Source of the DNA: Acanthococcus lagerstroemiae
Taxonomy: Eukaryota > Arthropoda > Insecta > Hemiptera > Eriococcidae
Reading direction: 5' to 3'
Length of the DNA: 64,000 nt
NCBI GenBank assembly: GCA_031841125.1
Contig: CM063110.1
Coordinates: 35,541,214-35,605,213 of the forward strand
The notes under the pieces are model-generated. The model did not search any database and had not been told where the DNA came from. It worked only from the letters and a program-made list of their open reading frames with translations. The translations under genes and the position numbers were made by a program. Below, piece by piece: positions 36,527-47,973 of this stretch (the stretch's first letter is position 1; every line of letters begins with the position of its first letter).

Positions 36527-37274
36527 GTTGGATGACAAAACGCAATAAGTGATTTTTTTAAACTTTCGAGTTAGCAACAATATACCTGTATGGAAATTCA
36601 ACGGGCAATCTGGTGCAGGGTTTCCGCCCAATCTCCCGAAAGCCAATTTTTCGAAAGAACAATTTCCCGGGGCCCAGTTTCTTGAAAACTTCTTTCTCGA
36701 ATTTCAATTTCCCGAAAGACAATTTCCTGAATCCTATGTTCCAATTTTTTCCCTCTGGAAAAGTAAATAAGTTCGGATTGCTTGAAACAGTTTTATGTCG
36801 GCCAACATACAAATTTTTAATCAATGTCACTTCTCTTCTTATGTTGACGTTATGTTCGATGTTACGCAGGTAATCGAGAATACAACCTTCTCTTTTGTAC
36901 TCCTCACTCTAGGGCGTACTTGTAGTTCTAACCACTTCTTCTTTGGACTTACCTTCACCTTCCTTCTTATCGACAGCCCCGCCAGACTGACCTTGGTGTC
37001 AGCCTGCTTCTTTTGCAATATTCAAAACAAGACTACAAGGCCTCGGGAAGTTAACCTTCCGGGAAATTGGCTTTCGGAAAAACGACTTCAAGAATTTGCA
37101 CGGTAATCCAGTGCAGCTATCGGCGAAAGCGAAAAATTTCATTTTCATCACTGAACAACGATGTAGAGCACCCGTTTTGTGTCAAAATGCAACAACTACG
37201 CACCATTCCGTACAGGTAGTATTGCTAACTCGAAACTTTAAAAAAAAGTCACTTATTGCATTTTTTCATCCCAC
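36527..37274. mobile_element. Long inverted-repeat element
   Basis: The left arm includes GCAATAAGTGA, CTTTCGAGTTAGCAA and ACCTGTA-GGAA. The same text appears reverse-complemented at the right end (37200-37263), giving arms of at least 60 bp. A second inner pair, CCCGAAAGCCAATTT near 36635 and its inverse near 37065, lies inside. CAATTTCCCGAAAG-like motifs repeat within 36640-36730. No target duplication was identified and no coding frame is convincing. Confidence 0.6.
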
Positions 37275-37899
37275 TGCTCAGTCCGTAGCTATTTTTCCCA
37301 GTTATTTTTTCCTTTTTCCACGATGCTTATAGCCCCTCCTATAGGCATTCTAGATTCGTAATGATTAGTTCGATTGTAATCGCTCAATAAAATCGTGTAA
37401 CTCAAAATAAGAAATTTCTCTTCTTGGTTCGAAAAAATGTGATGGCACTAGGGCACTAATCGGATTTATTTTACAGATTTCTCAGGGTTTCTGATTTCAA
37501 TTTCGACAGGATTCTTATCCTTACTCGAAGGTTGTGTCACGTACGGTGTGAAAGGGAGTACCGGGAGGGAGTTGTAATACGGCCAAGTGTAATTCTGATA
37601 CAGCCTGAAAGAGATAGTGTATTTTATATTACTTGTGGCTAATGGAAGGCTGCAATAGAGACATTTAGAATATTATGATTTTCAAAATAACTGGTAACAG
37701 TGACGAGGGTTGGTTTTTTCCGCATGTGTGTTTTGAAGATCTTGTACTTGCTACAATCACTACATTGTACTGCGTTTATAATGCATAATGCATGTTTTAG
37801 TATTTAATGGGAGACAGACTGATGACGATCGGATCATTTAAAACACATATTGTATTCATCAAAGTTTTCACTATCCCCTCCCCCCACTCCCACTTAGAA
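37275..37899. other. Unassigned sequence, no gene seen
   Basis: No supported feature. Confidence 0.5.
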
Positions 37900-38560
37900 A
37901 CTCGACGTGTCAAATCTTTCCCCACGTTGCATACCTTAATCTCCAAGTGAAGGTGAAATCCATGTTGAGATTAAATTCGGCAATCCTGAAAACCTTAAGA
38001 TGACATCAAAATTGTATTTATTTGCATATTTGGCCCTCACATACCCCTCTTTATTCCAAAGTTTCACAATACTCAGACTGGGGCAGAACTGATGTGAAAA
38101 TCGGATTCGGTGGCCCGGAAAACCTATTAAAACTGTATCCCTGATTGCATTTAATGATAAGTTTACCTTACCAATCTTTTCCCTCTAGGCTCCTAGTCGA
38201 CACAAATTTCAAGGTAGGCTTTTACTAATATTGAAATCGAATTTGGAAACCCTAATAATAATCTATGAAACGACCTCCGTGTTGTATTTCATGAAAAATC
38301 TGTATCCCTGCCCTCGCATAGTTTCTACCGTTTGGAAATTGGGGGCAAATCGTTATCGGAAATGAGTTAAGCTGCCTGGTAAAACCTGTGAACGGGCATG
38401 TATACGTTCATGAACATTTTGTGCCCGCTCCTCTCAGGTGCCAAAGTTTTGAATTTATGGCCAAACCATCACCGCAATCTAATTCTGTAACTCTGAAACC
38501 TTTTTAGCCGTTATCTCGATTCGGTGATTCAAGCCAATGAAATTTGTAAAAATTTCTAAT
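37900..38560 (+). repeat. Degenerate tandem repeat, period ~130 bp
   Basis: Variants of TTCGGCAATCCTGAAAACCT recur near 37976, 38105, 38240, 38370 and 38480, each in a similar context. Units are strongly diverged, so this is an old array. Limits are approximate. Confidence 0.45.
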
Positions 38561-40160
38561 AAAAAAGTAATTTATGAAGACTAAAAAACAAAGAAAACCA
38601 TAATTTTTTATATGATATCTCAGGGGAGAGGGGCCAAAGAGAAAGCATGTCCAGATATCGGTAGATGGGATTCTTAAAAACGGATCTAGCATAGTTTGTA
38701 CCCCTACAGTTCTGTAAAGTCAGTAAAACTTCCAAAAATTCTAGGTTTTCTTCCATAAGGCTTGTGAAAATGTTTCATCATATATGGACTTATTTTTGAC
38801 CTCCCTCTCCCTCCCCGTTTTGGAGGGTTCCAAGACAGGTATGAAAAATCACAAGACACACTTCTGCGTAAAATTCAGTGTAAATAAATGTTGATGCCTA
38901 GACTTTTGTGGTACGACTCATGATTCGAAAGTTATTGAGGAAAAACTGTGAGTGAGGTAGGAGACACTTATAACCCTCTAAAGAGGAAGGCCTACGTGGA
39001 GTTCGAGGTTGGTAACATTTCTCAGAATATTCTTAAGAGTCTCATCTGAAAATGTGTGAATGGCTAGAATTCCGACTAGTTACAAATATGATTCTAGTCG
39101 TAAATAGATAAATAGTAATTAAGAAGAATTTCTCTAAAATGCTGAATTGTACGAACTTTTATTTTACTCTTGGTAAACTATACCTAAAACTGGAGGGGCC
39201 TGAACCGTTCAGAGAGGCCCAGAATTGCTGTGAGGTGGTGCAAATCGCGCCACCCATATATAAGGAAGCACACCCCTACTAGTAGAAAACCGTCCACCAA
39301 GTATCAATTATAACCCATATATGCTTTTGGCTTCGGTAAACTTGGTCGAGCCTCGACTGCAGCCGATTTGAACAAGTATGCTGGCAAAGTTGGTTTATTT
39401 ATAAGGGTTGATTTTCGTACAGAATACTCGCTGTAAATTAACTTATCTAGCTTCTTCGCGTTTCCGCCTAACCGCAGCTGTGATCTATTGTTTAATAATT
39501 TAAAGGCAGCATGTTTCGCCATTACCCGAGATTTCTTTATAAAGTAATATATTTAAGGAATTATCTGGCTTGTAATTTGTTTAGCTTTTCGAGTGTAATC
39601 AGAGTGCGGTTTAATGACGACGCGTTTAGAGGTACTTTCGGGAGGAAAAAATTTCTCGTTCCCGTCGATTAACGAAGCTCGGGCGACGGGGTGAGCGCTG
39701 GAATAGAAGTAACTAAATGGAGACCCGTAAATTCTAACCATCAGTTGCATACAGCCGTTAATTCTCGTTTTTATTTTTCAATTTTTAGGGTACTGGGTGA
39801 AATTATGGCGGCTGACCCACGCCGGCGTCGCCGCGTTTGCGACCCTTGTAAGAGCAGGCATTTTGAAAGAGGAATGCGAAAGCATTGTATGTTACAGGCG
39901 CGCCATTGATTCAAATTATTCATCGGTGTAAGACAATCAAAACGAAGGAAGCAGCTGGAGTAGGCTGTACGAAGAGGTCAAGCCATTTGCCATTAATTCA
40001 TTATTCATTTTCGCTGTGATATTTCGAGGAGTGAATATTTGGGGCACCGGGAATCAAAACTGGTTGTGGTCGATTTCTTCGATTTTCATTTTCTGACCGA
40101 AGTGGACATAGCGGTTCAAGCGCTGTTTGGTGATGTATTTGTAAAAATTAATTTCTTGAA
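38561..40160. other. Unassigned sequence, partly CpG-containing
   Basis: 39300-40100 looks non-repetitive and CpG-containing. The short Arg-rich frame at 39805-39906 has no recognisable family. No exon is claimed. Confidence 0.4.
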
Positions 40161-40162
40161 AC

Positions 40163-40421
40163 CAGGGGCGAAACTATAGGGGTATGGGGGTTAAAACACC
40201 CCCTCCCCCAGTAATTTGGCAGACGGCGAATTTTGAAACAGTTCATTTGAATTTGTCATTTTTTATGAATGTTTCATTTATTTACTTTTTTTTCAATAAA
40301 TTGGAAAATATTTCGATTAAAAAATTGGCTAATTTTTAATTTTTAAAAGATTTTGTCGGCAAATTTTTAGTTTTCAAAAAATACTTGTCGGCGTATTTTT
40401 CTTCTTCACCTCCCCAAACTG
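40163..40421 (+). repeat. Dispersed repeat R3, copy 1
   Basis: Starts CAGGGGCGAAACTATAGGGG and shares TTGTCGGCAAATTTTTAG-like, GTTTTCAAAAAATA and TTGGCA-ATTTTGAAAC text with 42172-42290 plus 42689-42797. The start resembles the CAGGGACGAAAC terminus of the hAT-type MITE family. Confidence 0.55.
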
Positions 40422-40788
40422 AAAGTCAAATTTCGTTTCTGAAAATGGAGTACCCGAGACTCCTGTTAGAGGCTAGTCAGTCAAAAGCCGAAGGTTTCAA
40501 GCTGAGTATCGAACGTTATCTGAAAGGTTGAAACAAAGCTGAGATGTGGAAGACATTTCGAAAATCTGAAAGTCGGTAGCAAACGTTGAATTTCGAATTT
40601 CAATGACTATTCTGTTCTTACTAGATTCCCTGTTTGACCTGCAGCCTAAAATTTAGGAAAGTTGAACATTTTATTGAAATCTAAAAGCAGGCCCATAGCC
40701 AGCCATCTGCGGTAGGTGGTGCTAACTGTTTACCAGGGGAGGGGGCTTGAGGATACAAATACTATATAACGTGAAGAGTTCTCCGAGA

Positions 40789-41056
40789 CAGTGGCATAGC
40801 CAGGAGGGCAAAAGGGGCGAATGCTCCCAATGCACCTGAAAAAGAATGTAAAATATGCAGAAATGAGCAATTTTTTGCTTTAAAACACATTTTTTCGAAA
40901 AATATTCGCTCGAGTAGTAATTTTACCATCATGTTCATTCAATAGTCCTCTAATATCAGCGATTTAAAAAAAATACTTCAATTTTCGACTTTATCTTCCC
41001 TGAAAATCTTAATTTACCCCCCCCCCCCTCCCCGGAAAATCCTGGCTACGCCACTG
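40789..41056. mobile_element. MITE with CAGTGGCGTAGCCAGGA termini
   Basis: CAGTGGCATAGCCAGGA at the left and TCCTGGCTACGCCACTG at the right are inverted repeats matching at 16 of 17 positions across 268 bp. No target duplication is visible and the interior is non-coding. A C-run lies near the right end. Superfamily not assigned. Confidence 0.75.
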
Positions 41057-42171
41057 ATTGAATTTGGTCTCAAAATTTATAATCAAAACAATGATTCAAC
41101 TAACCGACTACCCATTGAAAAAAAATTGAATAGATCGTGTGAAAAAAAATTAACACTTAGAACGATCAAATTTTCGAACTTTTGGAAGTGAAAAAAAAAA
41201 CTCTATTTCTGTGGACTTATCAAGTTATCAATTCTCAAACAGCCATTCAGGCATTCAGCCATCGATATTTAATGTGAACTGGATCGCGAGCCTACCACTG
41301 TGTTTGTGAATATTGTAATGTGACACAAGAAAAAGGCCTGTGTGTGTCTGAAACTGTGCTGGATGGACACTCGGGCCCTATTCTTGTGACACGTCACATA
41401 TAAAGAACGACAAACATACGATTCTTCTACCTTTTAAAGCAAAATCAGTGTTGACAAGTGTATAAACACTAAAATGGAAAAGTTTTGAACAAAACTAACG
41501 AGAAAAATAGAAGGAATTCGTTATTTTTATTCACGAAATTTTGCCGGGGAGGCTCTGGCAAGCGTTAGTGGCTGCTCAGTACCCACTAGCACCACTCTGG
41601 ATAAGGACCTGGCGTAGTGATGATTTTTAAAATGGTGGTATCTCTGCCTAGGGGGTGGGCTCAAGATACCTTTAGAGGGGGCTCAGCCCCAGCTTGCCCC
41701 CCATGGCTACGGGACTGTCTGAAAGTTGAAAGCAAAAGACTTATTTTCCAATGTCGTAAGCTGAATCCGATAGCAAATGTTCTATTACTAAATTTACGTG
41801 CTTTGGTCCAGGTAAATATAGGAGGGAAATTTAGTCTGGAACAAAAGTCAAAACTCCATGTGTTTTTTTCATAAGAACCAAAGGGAGCTTGTGGCACGGA
41901 TTCCCATAAATTCGATCGACCTGAAACTTTGTTGGTTTTTTTATTTATTTTTATTATTGATTTCATTGGAACCAATTTAGGAGACGAATCAGAGGAAATT
42001 CAGAAAAAAAAAAGATCACCAAGAGTAAATAACAACCTTCTTAATGTGTAAAGGAAGTTGTGTGTTCCTCTCAAGTATTCCTAATATCCTTCCAGCTTAC
42101 CCTCCCAGACTAGGGTATGCTCATGTGCGCAAATGTGAGTGCGTGGGGGATAAGGTTCCAATCTGCATTTG
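41057..42171. other. Unassigned sequence, no gene seen
   Basis: GCCCCCCATGGCTACGGGAC at about 41696 resembles the terminal text of MITEs like 40789-41056, but no inverted partner was found. Confidence 0.4.
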
Positions 42172-42797
42172 CAGGGACAAAACTCTGAGGGAGAGGGAGC
42201 AGGGGTGAAGAAACCTCAATAATTTGAGAGTTGGCAAAATTTGAAACTTTTCATTTAAATTTTCCATTTTCTATGGTATAATGTTTTAATGAAGCCTGAA
42301 AAAGTCTTGAACAAATTCAGAAGATCCTTGAAGTCTCAGAGAAGTCTGAAAGAGTCCTAAAAGTTTTACATAAGTTGGAGGAGGAGGTCTTGATGGGTCA
42401 AAAGAGTCTTATTATAATAGCATTATATGAATCCAAGAAACCCCTCGGATGGTGTATGTTTGCACAAGGGCCGAGGAAGGAGAATGTCTCAAGCGGCTCA
42501 CTATAAAAAAGGCGCTTCAAAAATAAGGTAAAAAGAGGAACGAAAAAAGGAAGAAGAATGAAGAGTAAAAAAAGGCAGGCTTTTTCTAAGGTTACAAGGA
42601 CGTTCTCAAAAATTAGTCCCCGGGCCCATATTTTGCTTCTGTTTTATTATTATTATTATTATTATTATTTCTTTCTTTCTTTTTTTTTCAATTAAAAATA
42701 TTTTGATTGAAAAATCGGCAAATTTTCAAATTTTTAAAATGTTTTGTCTGCGAATTTTTAGTTTTCAAAAAATATTTCGCGGAATATTTTACAATGA
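42172..42797 (+). repeat. Dispersed repeat R3, copy 2, interrupted
   Basis: 42172-42290 and 42689-42797 align in order to 40163-40421. The intervening ~400 bases contain GAAGTCT/GAGTCCT-type sequence and a run of ATT repeats (about 42645-42668), and appear inserted or expanded. Confidence 0.5.
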
Positions 42798-42928
42798 AGC
42801 GCGAAGGTGGCCTTGCCAATTAATTTTTTTTTTTTCTTTCATATAATAACTGAATATTTATGTTCATCAAATCTCCAAAACGATGTAAAAACACTTTATG
42901 CAATGATGCGGAAAAGTAAATTTTTATA

Positions 42929-43489
42929 CTACCTGATCAGAAAGGCAATGTTTACATTGGTGTTATACAAACATTGGTGTTATACGGATGACAAGAAGCG
43001 CCTCTCATTCATGCATCGAGTGCTAACAAAACCTGCATGTGAAGTAAACGGCCCCTCAATGTAAAGCGCTTTTGTATGAAACAATTGCTGGCCAGTAATT
43101 TCGTATCGGGGAATCGAACCCGCGTCCATTGAAACATTTGACTGGAATGCAGCGAACGTCTCTAACCACTCGGCCACAGAGCGAATTACAAAATAGCGAC
43201 TTAAGAACGTATTTAAATATTCACCACGTAGTACATCTGTTACCGTTCGTTGTTAACTGGCGTTACGTTTTTTCTGGCCACTACCTGTGTATGCTGTTTG
43301 TGCACATGAACAAACTGAAGACAAGACTGTGATATTGTACTTTGTTGGTAGTAATTACCTGAGCAAATCAAATTTTTGAATTAGTTACGCACACAAAAAT
43401 CGCCTGTCTATAATTTAGATAAATAAATAGATAAAGAAAACAAATGCAGACCATGTCAGCGAAAAACATTGCCGCCTCTGATCAAGTAG
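42929..43489 (-). mobile_element. TIR element carrying a tRNA-like sequence, copy 1
   Basis: The left end CTACCTGATCAGAAAGGC and the reverse complement of the right end, CTACTTGATCAGAGGCGG, are similar inverted termini flanked by TA (42927-42928 and 43490-43491), consistent with a Tc1/mariner-type MITE. The interior matches 56950-57457 in opposite orientation for most of its length. It contains, on the minus strand, TGGCCGAGTGGTTAGAG (A-box-like) and GGTTCGATTCC (B-box-like) about 45 nt apart. Similarity to the second copy seems to run a little past the TA on one side, so exact ends are uncertain. Confidence 0.65.
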
Positions 43490-43510
43490 TATAAAAAATA
43501 TCTTCCACAA

Positions 43511-43553
43511 CAAGAGCCAAAAGTGAGTTTATATGACTCACTTTTGACTCTTG
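43511..43553. repeat. Short perfect-type hairpin
   Basis: CAAGAGCCAAAAGTGAGT and its inverse, with one mismatch, surround a 7-nt loop: an 18-bp stem immediately beyond the tRNA-containing element. It is probably a remnant of a local inverted duplication. Confidence 0.6.
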
Positions 43554-45278
43554 GTGTGTAATATACTATTCCTTACCCTAGGATGAAAGTGATTAGCATG
43601 TACATAACGATCTGTAGGGACAGAAGTAACAATGATAACTTTCAAAATGTATCGCGGTAGTTCACTGAATCTTATCAGATTAGCCTACCAAAAGTGACGT
43701 TCTTTAGCTGAATCTATGTAGTATTTTAAGCAATAATGGTTCCCTAGGAAAGAAAGAGATTCTTTTCTTAATGTATACTCGCGATATTTCTAGTTGGAAA
43801 TTTGGCAACATTTTGCAGAAGTATTGTTTACTACCAACTATTGATTGAAGTGGTATCACTCGTAAAGTTACTGAACTGGCCCATGATTCGTGTTTTGATC
43901 TTCACGCTTCAAACGCGTGTAAAAGTTTTCCTTTCTCCTTCGTCAGTAAATAATATACTATTTCTTACATATAGATCATCTTCCTTACTCCCATCTACCT
44001 ATTTAGTTGAATTTTATTCTGCGTTCGCCACTCGCACTTCTACAAACTCCACAATTCGTAACATTTCTGAGGTGGTAGATTATTTCTTCGTTTTAGTAGA
44101 ATTGTGAGCAACACACAATTGAGAAATTACAGTTATCAATCGCTCTTCTTCTGTTTACAGAACACATAGGAGGTATACTCGAAAATTCATTTTCTCGTCG
44201 TCGCGGATAAGCATTTGTTTTCCTTCACCACTGTTCATACAATATGTATAGTCAAACTCGTATACTTGTGCAAATAAATAAGAACTATTCACAGTGACAT
44301 TTAATTTTATGCACTTTATGCTGTATGTAAGTACGGAAACAAAGGTAAAAAATCGTAAAATTTCGTTACTAGCCGGGTTTCGTATATCGTTCGTCTTCCC
44401 CCCTTTTTTTCAGCATATCCCTACACCACTTGTGCGACACAAAAACTTGAAGTGTTTCCTCGTTTTCTATTTCCGTCGCCAAAAAATTGTACACACGCAG
44501 CATGTTTACAGAGAGACGAGAATAATAGGTTTCTTTTTGAGCTAGAAGTGAGTAGCCCTCCAACATGTTTTAGAATTTTATTCACACTTGAAGGAATGCG
44601 GTCGTTTGTCGCGCGCATTGATCCCGTGTCGTTCTTTACGTCCTTCGGGCTTCGAGTTCGGGCTCGTAAACAAATTTATACGGAAACATCGCTCGGTTGT
44701 AAAATGAAATTCTTGCATAACGAGGCAAGCGCATCCCCCCCCCAAAAAAAACAAACAAAAAAAAACAGCTACCTAACAGCGAGGGAACGTTAATGGAGAT
44801 CAAGGGCACCCGAACGATGTCTTCGTATTACATTCGACCATTCAAGGCCCCAATTTGTATAATTTTTCAGACGTGAAACGTACGACGAAGACGAGTTTTC
44901 TTCATCGCTGAATCGAGAAAATGCCTCGGGAATTTTTAATAACACGTATTCTCGTTTGTTCGACGGAAACGGCCGCGATATTGGAATATCCAGGATATTG
45001 TTTACATCATTTTTCATTCGTGCCAAAGAAATATAATGATAAGGTAGTAATGGTACAGCTAACGTGTCTTATCTAAAGGCACATTTAATTCCAGCATAAT
45101 ATAAGGAATTTGAGAAAAGAGTTAGCTGAACGCGTTGTCAGCCTAATGATAACGTGTATTTCTGATTCGGGTAGCTCTCATTTTCTTTTAATGGGCTTGC
45201 ATTTGCAAGAAAAGACAAGAAAGAGTCGAGTAGGTAAGCTACAGTTAAATCGCCCTGTGGCATGGTGCCTGTTTCATA
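43554..45278. other. Unassigned sequence, no gene seen
   Basis: 44560-45050 is CpG-rich and looks non-repetitive, with overlapping open frames on both strands that I could not tie to any protein. Confidence 0.4.
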
Positions 45279-45286
45279 TCCGTCCG

Positions 45287-45541
45287 CAGGGACGAAACTA
45301 AGGGAGACACGGGGAACGGCTTGCCTTCCAAGCCTTCGCGCGGAGTTGGGAAATGTTAGTAGATGGATCAAAAGTTGGAAAAACTTAACCTGTCAAAAGA
45401 GATTTCAAGGGTTTTTTTTTTTTTTTTTTTTTGAAGCTAATACAGAAGAAAGTTTATGCTTGGGAATTTCGAGTTCAGTCAGTTTAGAATTCAACAATAT
45501 TTGCCCTTCTAAAAAAAAAAAAATTCTTCGCTACGTTCCTG
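45287..45541 (+). mobile_element. hAT-type MITE, CAGGGACG family, copy 2
   Basis: The left end CAGGGACGAAACTAAG and the reverse complement of the right end, CAGGAACGTAGCGAAG, agree at 12 of 16 positions. Flanks TCCGTCCG (45279-45286) and TCCGTGCG (45542-45549) form an 8-bp duplication with one mismatch, as in hAT elements. The body matches 12030-12274 in opposite orientation. A T-run interrupts it near 45412-45432. Confidence 0.75.
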
Positions 45542-45549
45542 TCCGTGCG

Positions 45550-47394
45550 TTGCAGGTGATTCCCAGTACTAGAAAGCTTGTAAAAAGGTGACATCTCTCT
45601 TCCCGCAATACCCTAGAGAACAGAGTGACAACAGTAGCAATCGAGGTGGATAGATAGCGCTGAAGTCCGCAAGTTTTTTCCTTCTGTTTTAAAGCAAAAA
45701 TTTCTGGATACTTATGCTAGTAAACCATGTGAGTTCCGAGGAGTTCTTGAAGATCCAATCGGTGACATTTCAGAATTGTGATATTTTCGACGTTTTTCAT
45801 AATTTTCCAGCCCGTACACTAAAATCTTTGTCGTCGAGATACGGGGATGATGAAGGTTCAGCAGTTACTTTACGCAGCCCTTAATCGGCGAACCCATTAT
45901 GAAGGGTGAAATCTCAAATAATCTCCCCTTATATAAATTATTATACTCCTACTGTGTAGCATATATATATACGCAGTCATAGTGATGCACGATATTCATA
46001 TTTAGCCAGGATTATTATAGTTTATTTTTCATAATATACTCGATACCGAGGTGTCCATTTTCATCCTTTGGTAGGGAGATAAAATACGTTCAAGTGCATC
46101 GGCTGTTGAAAAACAGTATTTATTTCCAAGTTCACGTAAGACATATTGACCAATAACCACATCTGATTTCATCCAGGTACCTACATATGCCATTCGGTCA
46201 TTACACGACAGAATCTCAGCTTGTCGACAGAAGTTACTTGTATTTGTAGTCCCGGTCAGATCTCGGATGTTTTGCGACGGCGAAATTCACTGAACCGAGA
46301 ATCGGTATTTCGTGTTTCGCGGTAGAATTCCCGGTCGCAGAAATTCCCGCTGAGAAAAGGAAAAGATGGCTTGGTAATATATAAGATGGTAATACGAAGC
46401 AAAGCGAATGAATGGATTTGTGATGTGAAAATCAGTGTACCTGAAGAGTCGAGAGAAATAAATGCGTAAAATTTCCGAGTATAACTAAATTGTATGTATG
46501 TTGGAATACCTTTTAGGAATTACATTTTCCAAAAGCCTACTGTTGTTCGTTCGCTCAAAGTCAAAATATTGGTCTGTCGTTTGATATTATTCCACTGGCT
46601 TTGAAATCGAGGTAAACGAGGTGCTTGCTTCCGAAAGACTCGCTGAGCCTAATATCAAACGACACGATTTTGTCTCATCATTTTTCCCGCATCGGAGAAC
46701 AAACAACAAACATACGATTGAGTAATGCTCGATTCTGATGCTGAAACTAGACCAACTATCTACTTACGAGTACATGAGATATATATATATATATACATTG
46801 TGTCAGCTGCGGATTTAGAAGCTAAGCCGCTATAGGCAGTCACCGAAATGTCCCCTCACTCTCCATTCCACATCCTCCTAATGAACTACAGGTCCATAAT
46901 TGATAATTATTTCCCAGTTGCGTTTTTTTTACAACTTCTACAATATTTTTATTTTTTATTTTTTCTCTTTAACTCTTCGTCTTTTTCTCTTTTCCCAATT
47001 TCATTTCTTTTTCCCGCTGTTTTTGTACAAAAAATTGCTTAGGCACTTGCCTAATGTATGTACCTATTGGAAAATCCGTCTCTGCATGATGTCCTCTTTT
47101 CATTTGCTCTCACCCGAGTCCTGAAGCCGCCCCTTCGAGCATTACCTCAGGGACATCGGGGAGCCTCTTAGGACTGCCTTAACTTTCTTCTCTTCTTGCC
47201 GGGAATCGGCCTAGGTCAACTGCGCTATCTTCCTGTCAAATACCCTTATCACTAGACCCGTGGTTTATGACGATGAGTTCAACGAGCATCGGCAGGTAGC
47301 GCCTTACCCATTTACAGCTTTCAGATACTGGCCACCGATTACACACTTCTCGGAAGCCTATGCTGTAAGTGGTTGTGACTCTATATACGTTATC
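45550..47394. other. Unassigned sequence, no gene seen
   Basis: Includes (AT)n tracts near 45962 and 46779, CpG-containing non-repetitive sequence at 46190-46760, and an imperfect hairpin listed separately. Confidence 0.45.
46568..46674. other. Imperfect long-stem hairpin
   Basis: TGTCGTTTGATATTA near 46575 is inverted as TAATATCAAACGACA near 46650. CAAAAT pairs further out, across a small bulge, and a roughly 60-nt apical region lies between. Size is in the range of a microRNA precursor, but neither arm matches a microRNA I know. Confidence 0.4.
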
Positions 47395-47640
47395 AGAATG
47401 CGGTGTTAGAATGTGTGACGAGTTCTTTCTTGCATTACTGATAATGATGCCGGCGTTGGGAATCGAACCCGGTGCCTTCGATTTTTTTTTAAAATTATTT
47501 TTTGGTATACAACTACTCCTTCTCCCCTGGTATTTTGTGGGAAATAAGAGCCAAGTCGTAAAAGGTCGGGTAACAGTTTCGAAAGCAATGACGAAGGTTC
47601 GGCCAACGCAATCCATTAATCCCGCTGGTCAGCTGGTGAC
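47395..47640 (-). repeat. Possible tRNA-derived SINE fragment
   Basis: On the minus strand GGGTTCGATTCCCAACGCC is a good B-box/T-loop sequence. An A-box-like TTGGCCGAAC lies about 150 nt upstream, farther than in a normal tRNA, with an A-run between. A tRNA gene is excluded because no cloverleaf forms. SINE identity is tentative. Confidence 0.3.
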
Positions 47641-47973
47641 AATGGTCAGAGTTTTCATATTCTTAGCGGCAACATCACACGTAAGTTAATTGGTCCGTAC
47701 AAAGGGTCCTCGGTCGGGGGCTCCCTCAACTTGTGTCCACATGCATCGGGACTGCATCACGAATGACGGTGTCTGTTAATGATGGAGTCACCTCATTTTA
47801 CTTTAGTGTTTTGTTTAGTCATGTGGTGATGGTTCTGGTTCACATTTGCCTTATTTTTTAATTTCGTAGCAATCTCATGTTTTTTTTTCTTTTCTGTTCG
47901 TCGTCTTCACCTGGCTTTGAGCCATTTTAATGAAATCCAAAAGCATAAGTATGAAAACCAAAAGGTAATTTAA

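Noticed and set aside
39691..39909. Arg/Cys-containing frame as a zinc-finger exon
   Set aside because: The Cys spacing (C-x2-C with no second pair) does not form a known finger, and no splice context supports it.
43105..43185. Functional tRNA-Ser/Leu-like gene on the minus strand (and its partner at about 57222-57300)
   Set aside because: A- and B-box-like text is present but the acceptor stem does not pair and the T-stem has mismatches. The sequence is part of a repeated element.
44790..45026. 78-residue minus-strand ORF in a CpG-rich block as a host exon
   Set aside because: No family recognised and overlapping plus-strand frames are equally open. No convincing splice pair could be fixed.
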